Origin: an uncultured Treponema sp.
Lineage (GTDB): Bacteria > Spirochaetota > Spirochaetia > Treponematales > Treponemataceae
Reading direction: 5' to 3'
DNA: 35,660 nucleotides
NCBI GenBank assembly: GCA_938045195.1
Contig: CALINC010000106.1
Location: 1-35,660 of the forward strand
Positions 24,766 through 32,228 of this stretch are shown one piece after another. Each line of letters opens with the position of its first letter. The stretch's first letter is position 1. The notes beneath the pieces were generated by a model. It worked only from the letters and a program-made list of their open reading frames with translations, did not search any database and was not told the origin of the DNA. Made by a program: the position numbers and the translations under genes.

Positions 24766-26115
24766 TTATATCCGGTTTTCAAGCTGCTCCAAAATCTCGG
24801 AATATTTTTTTTCATCTATTATGTATTTTTTGGAATAAATAAAATATCCTAAAACAATACAAATAAGAGGAAAAATTAACATTGCATTTTTAAAGAAAAA
24901 AATTCCGTTTGTGCTTAAATCTTGAGGGCCTGCGGCATTTTTAATTCCGGTAACGACGACGGTAAGACCGACAATCCCTGCGGCGATTGCTCCGCCCATT
25001 TTATTGATTAAGGGCTGCAAAGAAAATGTGATAGAGTCGTTTCTTCTTCCCAATTTAAGCTGTCCGTATTCCACGCTGTCGGCTATGAACATAAGCATAA
25101 GTAATTGTATAAATGCCTGTCCGAAAAAGATAAGAACTCCCGCAGCTAATATTGTTATTATCATTTTATCGAAGATGTATAGCATAAGATACCCGATAAC
25201 GACCGAAAGGGTTGCGAATCCGTACATTTTTTTTCTCGTAAGAAATTTTGATATGTGCGGAAATACGATAAGGGCAGCAATTTGGGAAATACCTAAGACC
25301 GCAGCAAACTGCCCGTAGGCATTTTTATCGCCGAAAATATATTCAAAATAGTAAAGTCCGAAACTTATGGTGGTCATATAACCTATCATAAAAAGAGCCA
25401 TAGAAATGGTAGTCCATAAAAGCTGGTCATTTTTTATTATCACCGAAAAAAGTTCTTTAACGGGTGTCGTTTGTTTTACTTGATTTAGATTTTTATCTTC
25501 TTTTACAGTTAACAGCATAATCATCTGAAATACAAGCATAATGATTACTATAAAAATAGAGAGAATAAAATATGCTTTTTTTTCACTTTGAAAGATTCCC
25601 GTAAGGTATGCCGTAATCGGTACGATACCTACAACTACAGAAAAGCTGCCTATATTTGCAAATATCCGCGCCTTTGCGCCTATCCGTTCCCGTTCTTTTT
25701 GATTTTGTGAAAGTGCAGGAAGCATTGACCAATAAGAAATATCATTTGCAGTATATGAGATTCCCCATAATAAATATAATACTGTAAATACTGCTATGAA
25801 TGCTCCGCCGCTTAAGCCTAAGTCAGTGAACAGTAAGACTGTAAATAGACTTGCCAACAGGGCGCCGCTAAAAATCCACGGTTTAAATTTTCCGAAACGG
25901 CTTTTTGTGTTATCTACGATGACACCCATAAATGGGTCATTCAAAGCATCAAATACCCGTAAACCCATCATAATAAAGGTAATGGAAAGAAGTGCCGCAT
26001 CGGATAATTTTAATACATTTGTAAGATAATAAATTAAGTACATGCCTACAAGCGCATATACCATGTCGCGTCCTATTGTCCCTACTCCGTAAAACCATTT
26101 ATTCATGCCGTTCAT
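24766..26115 (-). CDS. GPH-family (MelB-like) sugar:cation symporter
   Basis: 449 residues with about 12 membrane segments. The glycoside-pentoside-hexuronide symporter signature is plain: 'LRVFDALNDPFMGVIVDNTKSRFGKFKPW' between residues 52 and 80 (key D56, D60, P61, G64, D68, R73, G75, P79), with a later 'SVEYGQLKLGRRNDSITFS' loop. These carriers take up sugars or glycosides with Na+ or H+. The substrate cannot be read from sequence and no sugar-metabolism gene adjoins it. The start may be M1 or M4 (26115 or 26106); neither has a strong ribosome binding site. The comM-like gene lies 65 nt downstream on the same strand. Confidence 0.88.
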   Translation of the reverse strand: MNGMNKWFYGVGTIGRDMVYALVGMYLIYYLTNVLKLSDAALLSITFIMMGLRVFDALNDPFMGVIVDNTKSRFGKFKPWIFSGALLASLFTVLLFTDLGLSGGAFIAVFTVLYLLWGISYTANDISYWSMLPALSQNQKERERIGAKARIFANIGSFSVVVGIVPITAYLTGIFQSEKKAYFILSIFIVIIMLVFQMIMLLTVKEDKNLNQVKQTTPVKELFSVIIKNDQLLWTTISMALFMIGYMTTISFGLYYFEYIFGDKNAYGQFAAVLGISQIAALIVFPHISKFLTRKKMYGFATLSVVIGYLMLYIFDKMIITILAAGVLIFFGQAFIQLLMLMFIADSVEYGQLKLGRRNDSITFSLQPLINKMGGAIAAGIVGLTVVVTGIKNAAGPQDLSTNGIFFFKNAMLIFPLICIVLGYFIYSKKYIIDEKKYSEILEQLENRI

Positions 26116-26284
26116 ACTACCGTATTTTTAAGAAAAAAGCAATCCCTATTTTTTTTAGTTTTTTTACCGGCGTGGTCAAGTACCTTTCAATACTTTTTGT
26201 GAACTTAACATATAACTTATGCCGATATTGCTATGCGCTGAAATTAAAAAATATTCCGAAGGTCTTTTAAAATAAGGAAAAAGT

Positions 26285-26739
26285 ATGAAAAAAACAGTTT
26301 ATTCTATGGATGTTGAAAAATGGCTGAACAAAAACGGACTGCAAAGAAAATGGCTATCAACAAACTAAGAATACCGCTTGACATCGTAATGACGCTTCTT
26401 TCCATTATATTGATGGGAGGAGCGTATTTATTTCCGGCTGATATTGTACATGAAATAATGGGGCTACTCTGTTTGTACTGTGGGCAGTTCATATTACACT
26501 GAACAGAAAATGGTACAGTTCAGATACTCGTATGCAGAATCATACTAGCACTCGTTTGCATTTACGGCTTACACGCCTTTATCACTCGCGGAGTATGGCG
26601 GTATTTAATCTTGCAACAACAATTCTTTTTCCTCAACCTTGAAAAAGGATATATTCTGTTTTTTGTTGATTATTTTGCAATTTTGTCTTTGCTTGCTTCA
26701 ATAACACATTTTATAGGAAAAATTATAAAGAAAAAATAA
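26285..26739 (+). pseudogene. DUF4405 membrane protein, broken by frameshifts
   Basis: The piece at 26285 has a good ribosome binding site (TAAGGA, 6-nt spacing) and starts MKKTVYSMDVEKW, but ends at a stop near 26368. The next frame reads 'NKLRIPLDIVMTLLSIILM...VHEIMGLL' (about 26350-26470), then the message moves to another frame for 'FVLWAVHITLNRKWY' (about 26475-26516). From about 26518 to the stop at 26737-26739 it returns to the middle frame with 'LALVCIYGLHAF' and 'FFVDYFAILSLLASITHFI'. In order these match a DUF4405 protein: four membrane helices, the conserved HEIMG and the 'HxxLNRKWY' motif. At least two compensating single-base indels, probably three shifts in all, break it. Sequencing error is possible but would need several errors. 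Confidence 0.7.
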
Positions 26740-26782
26740 TGTATTGAAAATTTTTTATTACTTGAAGAAACCGATTTTTTAA

Positions 26783-26788
26783 TATAAT
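26783..26788 (+). promoter_or_regulatory. Candidate -10 element before the HD hydrolase
   Basis: A perfect TATAAT. The best -35 candidate, TTGAAG at 26762-26767, is only 15 bp away, so the promoter is uncertain. Confidence 0.35.
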
Positions 26789-26842
26789 ATAGATAGACTT
26801 AATTTAAGCCGTATACCTCCGGTTGGGGAATAGGAGAAAAAA

Positions 26843-26899
26843 ATGGATTCAAAAGGAATAGGTGATAGAATTGCAAAAACAGAAGTTGTAGAGCTTTAG
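26843..26899 (+). CDS. Possible 18-residue leader peptide or gene remnant
   Basis: ATG at 26843 has AGGAG (26832-26836) at good spacing and reads MDSKGIGDRIAKTEVVEL, then TAG at 26897-26899. The next start, of the HD hydrolase, is 4 nt later and has no ribosome binding site of its own. This suggests either translational coupling through a leader peptide or a short remnant left by a rearrangement. Confidence 0.35.
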   Translation: MDSKGIGDRIAKTEVVEL

Positions 26900-26903
26900 A
26901 CAG

Positions 26904-27509
26904 ATGAACACTATTGATTTTAATCAAAATGATAAATTAGTTAATCAACTCAATTTTATTATAGAAATAGATAAGGTTAAACATATTTTCCGGAAATCAA
27001 AATTATTTAATTCCGAAAGATTTGAAAATGATGCTGAACACTCTTGGACAATTTCAATAATGTGTATTTTGTTAAAAGAATATGCCGATTTTGAAGTTAA
27101 TATTGAAAAAGTTATTTCAATGCTATTAATCCATGATATTGTTGAAATAGATGCAGGAGATACCTTTTTATATTCTTCACAAAGAGATGAATCTTATAAT
27201 AATGAAAAAAAAGCAGCGGATAGAATCTTCGGTTTATTGGAACCGGATCAAAAAAAATATTTTTTAAGCTTATGGGAAGAATTTGAAGAAAGGAAAACGA
27301 ATGAAGCAAAATTTGCTTCCGTATTTGATAGATTGGAACCGATAATTCAAAATTATATGTCTGAAGGTTATTCTTGGAAAAAACACAACATAACGTATGA
27401 TATGGTAATAAATAAGAACATGCATATTAAAGACGGCTCGGAAAAAATATGGAATTTTGTCCTACAATTATTGGAAAAAGCCGTTGAAAAAGGATATTTA
27501 ATTAAATAA
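26904..27509 (+). CDS. HD-domain phosphohydrolase (YfbR-like)
   Basis: 201 residues. The metal-binding HD pattern is intact: H46 in 'DAEHSW', H77-D78 in 'LLIHDIVEIDAGDT', and D142 in 'SVFDRLEP'. This arrangement is that of the HD_3/YfbR-like group, whose studied members are 5'-deoxynucleotidases acting on deoxynucleoside monophosphates. It is soluble and cytoplasmic with no extra domain. The gene is isolated between a broken DUF4405 gene and a repeat element, and its start seems to depend on the short ORF just upstream. The exact substrate is not readable from the sequence. Confidence 0.85.
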   Translation: MNTIDFNQNDKLVNQLNFIIEIDKVKHIFRKSKLFNSERFENDAEHSWTISIMCILLKEYADFEVNIEKVISMLLIHDIVEIDAGDTFLYSSQRDESYNNEKKAADRIFGLLEPDQKKYFLSLWEEFEERKTNEAKFASVFDRLEPIIQNYMSEGYSWKKHNITYDMVINKNMHIKDGSEKIWNFVLQLLEKAVEKGYLIK

Positions 27510-27635
27510 ATATTTTATTTGGGCAAAAGTTTTTTATAATGAAACATGGTTTTAGCTGTAAGCATTTATTCTTGATATTGTCTAGTTAAATAAACTTCAA
27601 ACTCTCCCCGATAATGATATAATGTCATTAGACTA

Positions 27636-27738
27636 TTGACTTTTTTGTGATTATGTAATCAACAAGCCCGACGTAGAGCGTACGTTGCGCAGCAACAGGG
27701 TATTAAATCCTCCGTACGAATAAATTATAAAAAGTCAA
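27636..27738. repeat. MITE-like element, ~103 bp, with 10-bp terminal inverted repeats
   Basis: The 317-nt gap between the HD gene and the NYN gene holds this element. TTGACTTTTT (27636-27645) and AAAAAGTCAA (27729-27738) are perfect inverted ends. Inside are nested inverted repeats: CGTACG at 27679-27684 and 27713-27718, and GTTGC/GCAAC (27684-27688 with 27692-27696). The interior is richer in GC than its surroundings. No ORF of note is present. No target-site duplication is obvious at the ends. It may be a small non-autonomous mobile or dispersed repeat. Confidence 0.55.
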
Positions 27739-27792
27739 GTAAATTTATAAAAATACCATGGCAGTACTTTAATTTGTAAAATGTTTTTTATC

Positions 27793-27820
27793 TTGAATAA
27801 AATTTGTATTTTATTATAAT
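27793..27820 (+). promoter_or_regulatory. Promoter of the NYN-LOTUS gene, predicting a leaderless mRNA
   Basis: TTGAAT (27793-27798), 16 bp, perfect TATAAT (27815-27820). The ATG at 27827 lies exactly where transcription should begin and no ribosome binding site precedes it. Confidence 0.65.
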
Positions 27821-27826
27821 AAAGTT

Positions 27827-28771
27827 ATGGAAAAAAAATATGCAATTTTAATTGACGGAGATAATATCACCCCCTTATATCTTGAAGCGATAATTTCGGA
27901 AGTATCAAAAGAGGGCGATGTTTTAATAAAACGCCTTTACGGTGATTGGACTACCCCTAATATGAACGGGTGGAAACCATGGCTTGAAAAAGTTCCGATT
28001 CGTCCTGTGCAGCAATTCCGCAACGGTCCCAATGCAACGGATAACACAATTATCATGGACGCTATCGAACTTGCAAATACCAATCAAGGAATAAATGCAG
28101 TTTGCATTGTCTCTACCGATTCGGATTATTACAGTCTTGCCCTAAAGCTGCGCGAATACGGTTTATATGTCTTGGGTATAGGGCGCACAAATGCAAAACC
28201 CCTTTGGGTAAACGCCTGCAATGAATTTAAATATGTCGAAAATTTTGATGATTCATATAATTATGAAACTGATAGGACTTCAGGGAAACAGTTTACTTCA
28301 CTCGAAACGCTTATTTCGCATGCCTATAAAAATTCAAAAATGACGGAAGAGGGGTGGGTAAGCCTTTCCGATTTAGGCAAAACCATCCGCAATTTTATGC
28401 CCGAATTCGAGCCGCGCTCTTACAGTCATAATACGCTTTTGGAAATTATGGATGCGCTTTCCGATGATTTTGAAATAAAATCGGATGGACGTATTCCTCC
28501 CAACTATTGGATAAAATCAATAGATAAAGAAAACACTGCGGCAAAGGTAATGGGAAAAGTAAAGCGGCTAATGGATAGGTACGGCATAATTGAAAATGAA
28601 ACAGGGGATTTTTTCTTTTCATTTACTAATATAGAAAAAAAATATAGAAACGGATTGATAAAAGTCGGTTCTCCGGTTAGATTTAGAGTGTTCAAAATGC
28701 CTAACCCGCGCGGTGAAGATTCCGCCGATAGAAACGGAAAAGCTGCCGATATAGAAATTATGGGAATTTAA
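27827..28771 (+). CDS. NYN nuclease-like, OST-HTH (LOTUS) and cold-shock-like fusion protein
   Basis: 314 residues in three parts. Residues about 5-140 are a NYN/LabA (DUF88) PIN-like domain with acidic residues D10, D12, D72, D98 and D100 ('ILIDGDN', 'ATDNTI', 'STDSDYY'), expected to cut RNA with a metal ion. Residues about 155-230 fit an OST-HTH/LOTUS winged helix ('LISHAYKNSKMTEEGWVSLSDLG'), which binds RNA. Residues about 241-313 look like a diverged cold-shock domain: 'GKVKRLMDRYGIIENETGDFFF', then 'GSPVRFRVF' and 'NGKAADI'. NYN plus OST-HTH is a known bacterial pairing; the third part is my reading. Likely role: RNA binding and turnover. Two hypotheticals follow closely, probably cotranscribed. 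Confidence 0.8.
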   Translation: MEKKYAILIDGDNITPLYLEAIISEVSKEGDVLIKRLYGDWTTPNMNGWKPWLEKVPIRPVQQFRNGPNATDNTIIMDAIELANTNQGINAVCIVSTDSDYYSLALKLREYGLYVLGIGRTNAKPLWVNACNEFKYVENFDDSYNYETDRTSGKQFTSLETLISHAYKNSKMTEEGWVSLSDLGKTIRNFMPEFEPRSYSHNTLLEIMDALSDDFEIKSDGRIPPNYWIKSIDKENTAAKVMGKVKRLMDRYGIIENETGDFFFSFTNIEKKYRNGLIKVGSPVRFRVFKMPNPRGEDSADRNGKAADIEIMGI

Positions 28772-28774
28772 GGT

Positions 28775-29284
28775 ATGGGCAATATTGAACATAATAAACC
28801 CGCAATAATAAAATTCGAAGTATTAAAACTTTGGCTTCGTTTAGCTGCGCTCGGTTTCGCCTCTTTAATTTTAGGAGTAAACATATATGCAATAAAAGCG
28901 GGAGAACATTCGGCGATTGCGATTATTTTCGGTATTTTATTTTTGTTTACTGCCCTTTATGAAAACTCTTGGCAATTTGATTTGGAGAAAAAAATTGCCA
29001 TGCACAAATACGGTATTATTTTTTTATATAAAAAACGGCTTATAAATTTTTCTGAAATTTTCAGTATTACGGTTGACACATTTAAACAGCCTGCCCGTTT
29101 TGGAACCTTTACCCGGATTTATATGAAACTCGTTGATGGTGAAGTAATTTCGATTGATGGCGATAAAACACGTAATCTGCAAAAAGAGATCGAAGAAATA
29201 GAAGAAGTGAGGTTGATGATTAAAAAAAATAACGATAAAAAAGTTCAAGGTTTTTCTGAGGCTGTAGGCGCGGATATTTTATGA
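28775..29284 (+). CDS. Small membrane protein with PH-like tail
   Basis: 169 residues. Two membrane segments lie near residues 18-40 and 44-62. The remainder ('FDLEKKIAMHKYGIIFLYKKRLINFSEI', then 'RIYMKLVDGEVISIDG') has the alternating strand pattern of bacterial PH-like domains found after paired helices. The start lies 3 nt after the NYN gene stop, with AAGG just before it, and the stop overlaps the next start by ATGA. This is a tight operon. No function is known; the PH-like reading is an inference from pattern. Confidence 0.65.
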   Translation: MGNIEHNKPAIIKFEVLKLWLRLAALGFASLILGVNIYAIKAGEHSAIAIIFGILFLFTALYENSWQFDLEKKIAMHKYGIIFLYKKRLINFSEIFSITVDTFKQPARFGTFTRIYMKLVDGEVISIDGDKTRNLQKEIEEIEEVRLMIKKNNDKKVQGFSEAVGADIL

Positions 29285-30090
29285 ATTTTTATGATGAAAT
29301 TAGAATCCGGTACGGCAATATAAAAAGAGCCAGAGGATTTTATGTATACACGGAAAAAAATATAAGGCTCTTGGATTTATATTTGGACGAAGGTATGTCG
29401 CTCCTTGGAAGAAAGGAATCGCAAATACCGCTTGTACTAAAACAATATACCGATAAAGGTTTATATTCTTTTTTCCCGACTTCTGCCGATTATAATTTGC
29501 AAAAAGCCTTACATACGCTTTTTCCGGAGCATACTGAAATTGCTTTTTATTATGACTGTCAGCAAGTACTTGATTGGTTTGAGCGTAAAACCGGTAAAAA
29601 AGATTTTTCGGAAAACCTATGGAAGCCTTTTTTATCTTCCTCCGAAGCATTAAAAAAGCAGCTCGGTTTTTTTGTTCAGCCGCCTTTTTGTACATCTGTA
29701 AAAATTGCAGTTTTTAAAAAAACAGCCGCAGCTGAAATTCCTAAGAGCGGGAATATAACGGCTTTGGAAAAAGCTGCCCTTGCGAAGGCTTTTTTTAAAT
29801 TGATTAAATTCATCGAATTATATAAATGTGCTAAACTTAAACCGGCTGCAAAACAATACGGTACCGCAAAAAAGTTATGCTCAGAATTTTGGAATATTGA
29901 AAATATGTATCTTTTTCCTAAAATAAAAAAAACGGATTATGAAGATTTTTTTAAAGCTGCTTTAGATGCTCATATTTTAATTTCTCCGGATTTTACTATT
30001 CCCTCAATTTTACCTAACATCAATGTGTATACGGAACTTATTAATTTTCTCAAAATACAAAAAATGCTCCATATAGAAAAATCCGATTAA
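29281..30090 (+). CDS. Hypothetical protein, last gene of the NYN operon
   Basis: 269 residues, starting within the stop of the preceding gene. No signal peptide or membrane segment, so cytoplasmic. The N-terminus 'RARGFYVYTEKNIRLLDLYLDEGMSLLGRK' (about 17-46) and the late 'HILISPDFTIPSILP' recall fragments of class-III PLP-dependent aminotransferases, but no cofactor lysine context can be seen and the chain is much shorter, so this is at most a diverged relic. It is rich in Lys, Phe and Leu. Function unknown. Confidence 0.6.
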   Translation: MNFYDEIRIRYGNIKRARGFYVYTEKNIRLLDLYLDEGMSLLGRKESQIPLVLKQYTDKGLYSFFPTSADYNLQKALHTLFPEHTEIAFYYDCQQVLDWFERKTGKKDFSENLWKPFLSSSEALKKQLGFFVQPPFCTSVKIAVFKKTAAAEIPKSGNITALEKAALAKAFFKLIKFIELYKCAKLKPAAKQYGTAKKLCSEFWNIENMYLFPKIKKTDYEDFFKAALDAHILISPDFTIPSILPNINVYTELINFLKIQKMLHIEKSD

Positions 30091-30161
30091 AAATATGAGA
30101 TTTCTGTCCGTTTTATAGATTTTTTTGTTACTTTTACTATGATATATCTGTTTTTTAATAT

Positions 30162-30908
30162 ATGAAAAAGCTTATTTTTTTTGAGGCAATTATTTTTGCC
30201 GGTATTTTATGTTGTATTCCATCATGTACCCGTTTTGCGGATAACCGCAGTGAACGTATGCTTACCGTAATCGGAACTTCTACAGTATATGCTGCCCCCG
30301 ATAAAGTTTCAATTTCATTTGCAGCTATTTCTCGTGATAAAAACCTTTCTGAGGCAAAACAAAAAAACGATTCTGCGATAAAAAAAGTAAACCAAATTTT
30401 TACAAAATATAAAATTGAACAAAAGAATATTACAATCGGCAGACTGAATATAGACTCTCATTACTCTTACCGCAATGAACCTCCCGAATTCATGTATTAT
30501 GAAATTCACCAGAGGATTTCCGTCTCTCTTGAGAACGTAGAAAATTACGAATCCTTTTTAACCGATCTTTTAAATGCCGGTATCGACAGAATATATGATG
30601 TAGAATTTTCCGTACAAGATATTAAAAAATATAAAAATGATGCGCGTGTTGCTGCGGTAAAAGCGGCGGAAGAAAAAGCAGCATTACTGTGTGTTGCAGC
30701 GGATAACGGCGGTAAGAAATTAGCTCCCGGAACAATCATCCGTATAACCGAAATTCCTCAGCAAAATTTCGGGATTGGATATGCGGCAAATCAAAGTATG
30801 AGTTTAGAAAAAAACGCCGTTTCGGATGAGGCAGGGGGTATTACTCCTATAGGACAAATTCAAATTACGGCGCAGGTTGAAATTGTATTTGCTTTGGAGA
30901 ACAAGTAG
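30162..30908 (+). CDS. SIMPL-domain (DUF541) lipoprotein
   Basis: 248 residues. A signal peptide with lipobox 'CIPSC' makes C22 the lipidation site. Residues about 33-245 form a SIMPL/DUF541 domain: 'LTVIGTSTVYAAPDKVSISFAAISRDK', the 'AKQKNDSAIKKV' helix, 'IGRLNI...YEIHQRISVSLENVENYESFLTDLLNAGIDRI', and 'AAVKAAEEKAALLC'. Members are periplasmic or surface proteins of poorly known role; one eukaryotic member is a kinase-interacting factor, and bacterial ones have been linked to oxidative stress. It is probably anchored in a membrane facing the periplasm. It is a single gene with no clear terminator. Confidence 0.85.
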   Translation: MKKLIFFEAIIFAGILCCIPSCTRFADNRSERMLTVIGTSTVYAAPDKVSISFAAISRDKNLSEAKQKNDSAIKKVNQIFTKYKIEQKNITIGRLNIDSHYSYRNEPPEFMYYEIHQRISVSLENVENYESFLTDLLNAGIDRIYDVEFSVQDIKKYKNDARVAAVKAAEEKAALLCVAADNGGKKLAPGTIIRITEIPQQNFGIGYAANQSMSLEKNAVSDEAGGITPIGQIQITAQVEIVFALENK

Positions 30909-30939
30909 CAATTTTTACATAAACCCCGAAATATTGTAA

Positions 30940-30968
30940 TTGACAACAGCCTTGTCATCTTATAAAAT
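30940..30968 (+). promoter_or_regulatory. Promoter of the ABC-winged-helix fusion gene
   Basis: Perfect TTGACA (30940-30945), 17 bp, TAAAAT (30963-30968), with a 29-nt interval to the ATG at 30998. No ribosome binding site is apparent in that leader. Confidence 0.75.
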
Positions 30969-30997
30969 CTGTGTTATCATCAAACTACTAAAACGCT

Positions 30998-32086
30998 ATG
31001 GAAATTAAAATTGAAAACGTATCTAAAAAATATGGGACGATTAAGGCTGTAGATAATGTAAGTCTAAACTTTATTGAAGGTATAAATATTCTCATGGGAA
31101 ATGATGGAGCCGGAAAATCCACACTGATAAAACTTCTTGTAGGAAACTTACATGAAGATTCAGGTAACATTTTTTTTAACGGAAAAAAGGTGGATTGGCG
31201 CAATAAAGATTTTTTTCAAGTATTGGGCTATCTCCCGTCAAATTTTAGAGCTTATGAAAATTTTACCGTAATTAAAATGTTAAAATATTTTGCAGCATTA
31301 AAGGGAATATCCCCTGCTTTTACGTTTGAAGAAATTTTAAACCTTACGGAACTTAACTCTTTTGCAGATACAAAGATAAAACACTTGCCTCGATCCCTTT
31401 TGATAAGGTTTGGAATTGCTCAATCTATTTTAAATGATCCCAAGGTTTTGATTATGGATGAACCTATGCGCCGGCTTGATATTTATGATAGAATGCTTAC
31501 AAGCGACATTATTCTTAGGGTTTTAAAAAACCGAACCTTAATTATTGCAAACCAGCTGGCTTGTGATTTTAAAAATTTATCCGCAAATTATATCTTTATG
31601 AAAAACGGAAAAATAATCCTACAAGGTTTGGAGTTCGATTTAATTCATAGATATGAAGAAGGAGAACTTTCTCAAGAACAAGCAAGCGAATTTAAAAATC
31701 TTTATTTACGCACCATCGGCATTTACGTCAAACCGAAAATCGATAAAAATTCGAATGAAGACGCCTTTCTTTTTAAAATAGGAAACTTCCGGTTTGACAA
31801 AAAATCCTATATGGCCTTTTATAATGAAGACAAGATTGATTTAACTCCTATAGAATTTTTAATTTTTTTAAACCTCGCAGAGAATATGGGGAATACATTA
31901 AATGCAGAAACTTTGTTCACATCCTCATCCAATGCCAAATACTATAAAGGAGCGGATCGGGTAATATCCGTTCACATAGCTCATATCAGAAAAAAACTTT
32001 CAAAAATAGAAGAAAACCTTGGAGATGTAATTAAAAATATCCGAAATTCCGGCTACATATTCAACTTCAATTCAGACGAATATTAA
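30998..32086 (+). CDS. ABC ATPase domain fused to an OmpR/PhoB-type winged helix
   Basis: 362 residues. Residues 1-225 are an ABC nucleotide-binding domain with Walker A 'GNDGAGKST' (34-42) and Walker B 'VLIMDEP'. The other ATPase motifs are degraded: where the signature (LSGGQ or LSGGM) is expected the chain reads 'LPRSLLIR', the Q-loop position reads 'LPSNFRAY', and the switch histidine region reads 'IIANQLACDF' without histidine. Residues about 263-360 are a clear OmpR/PhoB DNA-binding domain: 'DKIDLTPIEFLIFLNLAENMG', the recognition helix 'VISVHIAHIRKKL', and 'IRNSGYIFN'. Two ABC-2-like permeases lie 2 kb downstream. It may be both transporter subunit and transcription factor. The family precedent is unknown to me. 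Confidence 0.85.
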   Translation: MEIKIENVSKKYGTIKAVDNVSLNFIEGINILMGNDGAGKSTLIKLLVGNLHEDSGNIFFNGKKVDWRNKDFFQVLGYLPSNFRAYENFTVIKMLKYFAALKGISPAFTFEEILNLTELNSFADTKIKHLPRSLLIRFGIAQSILNDPKVLIMDEPMRRLDIYDRMLTSDIILRVLKNRTLIIANQLACDFKNLSANYIFMKNGKIILQGLEFDLIHRYEEGELSQEQASEFKNLYLRTIGIYVKPKIDKNSNEDAFLFKIGNFRFDKKSYMAFYNEDKIDLTPIEFLIFLNLAENMGNTLNAETLFTSSSNAKYYKGADRVISVHIAHIRKKLSKIEENLGDVIKNIRNSGYIFNFNSDEY

Positions 32087-32141
32087 GTTTTGTTAAGATT
32101 TATCAAATCTCTCCAACCGAATGTTAAGTTTTGTTAAGATT
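32077..32141 (+). promoter_or_regulatory. Phased direct repeats, candidate operator for the winged helix
   Basis: The 18-nt sequence TTAAGTTTTGTTAAGATT occurs perfectly at 32083-32100 and 32124-32141, and the six bases before each copy match except one. Each copy holds two TTAAG half-sites 10 bp apart, so half-sites start at 32083, 32093, 32124 and 32134 (offsets 0, 10, 41, 51), all on one face of the helix. OmpR-family domains bind such direct repeats; CiaR of streptococci uses TTTAAG-N5-TTTAAG. The first copy overlaps the end of the fusion gene and the second lies 22 bp before a TTGACA motif. Confidence 0.6.
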
Positions 32142-32163
32142 GCAAAATCTGGGCATTTTTTTG

Positions 32164-32190
32164 TTGACAAAAGTAAAAAAAACGTAAAAA
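32164..32190 (+). promoter_or_regulatory. Candidate promoter of the SUMF1-like lipoprotein gene
   Basis: TTGACA at 32164-32169 with TAAAAA at 32185-32190, 15-bp spacing. The -35 is perfect but spacing and -10 are poor, which would suit a promoter that needs an activator bound at the upstream repeats. Confidence 0.4.
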
Positions 32191-32228
32191 TGACAGTCAA
32201 GATACAAAACATTAATGAGGTTGATTTT

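Noticed and set aside
29281..30090. PLP-dependent aminotransferase
   Set aside because: Only two short stretches resemble the family; chain too short and no cofactor lysine context visible.
32083..32141. CRISPR-like direct repeats
   Set aside because: Only two copies, AT-rich, 41-bp period and no cas genes; an operator fits better.
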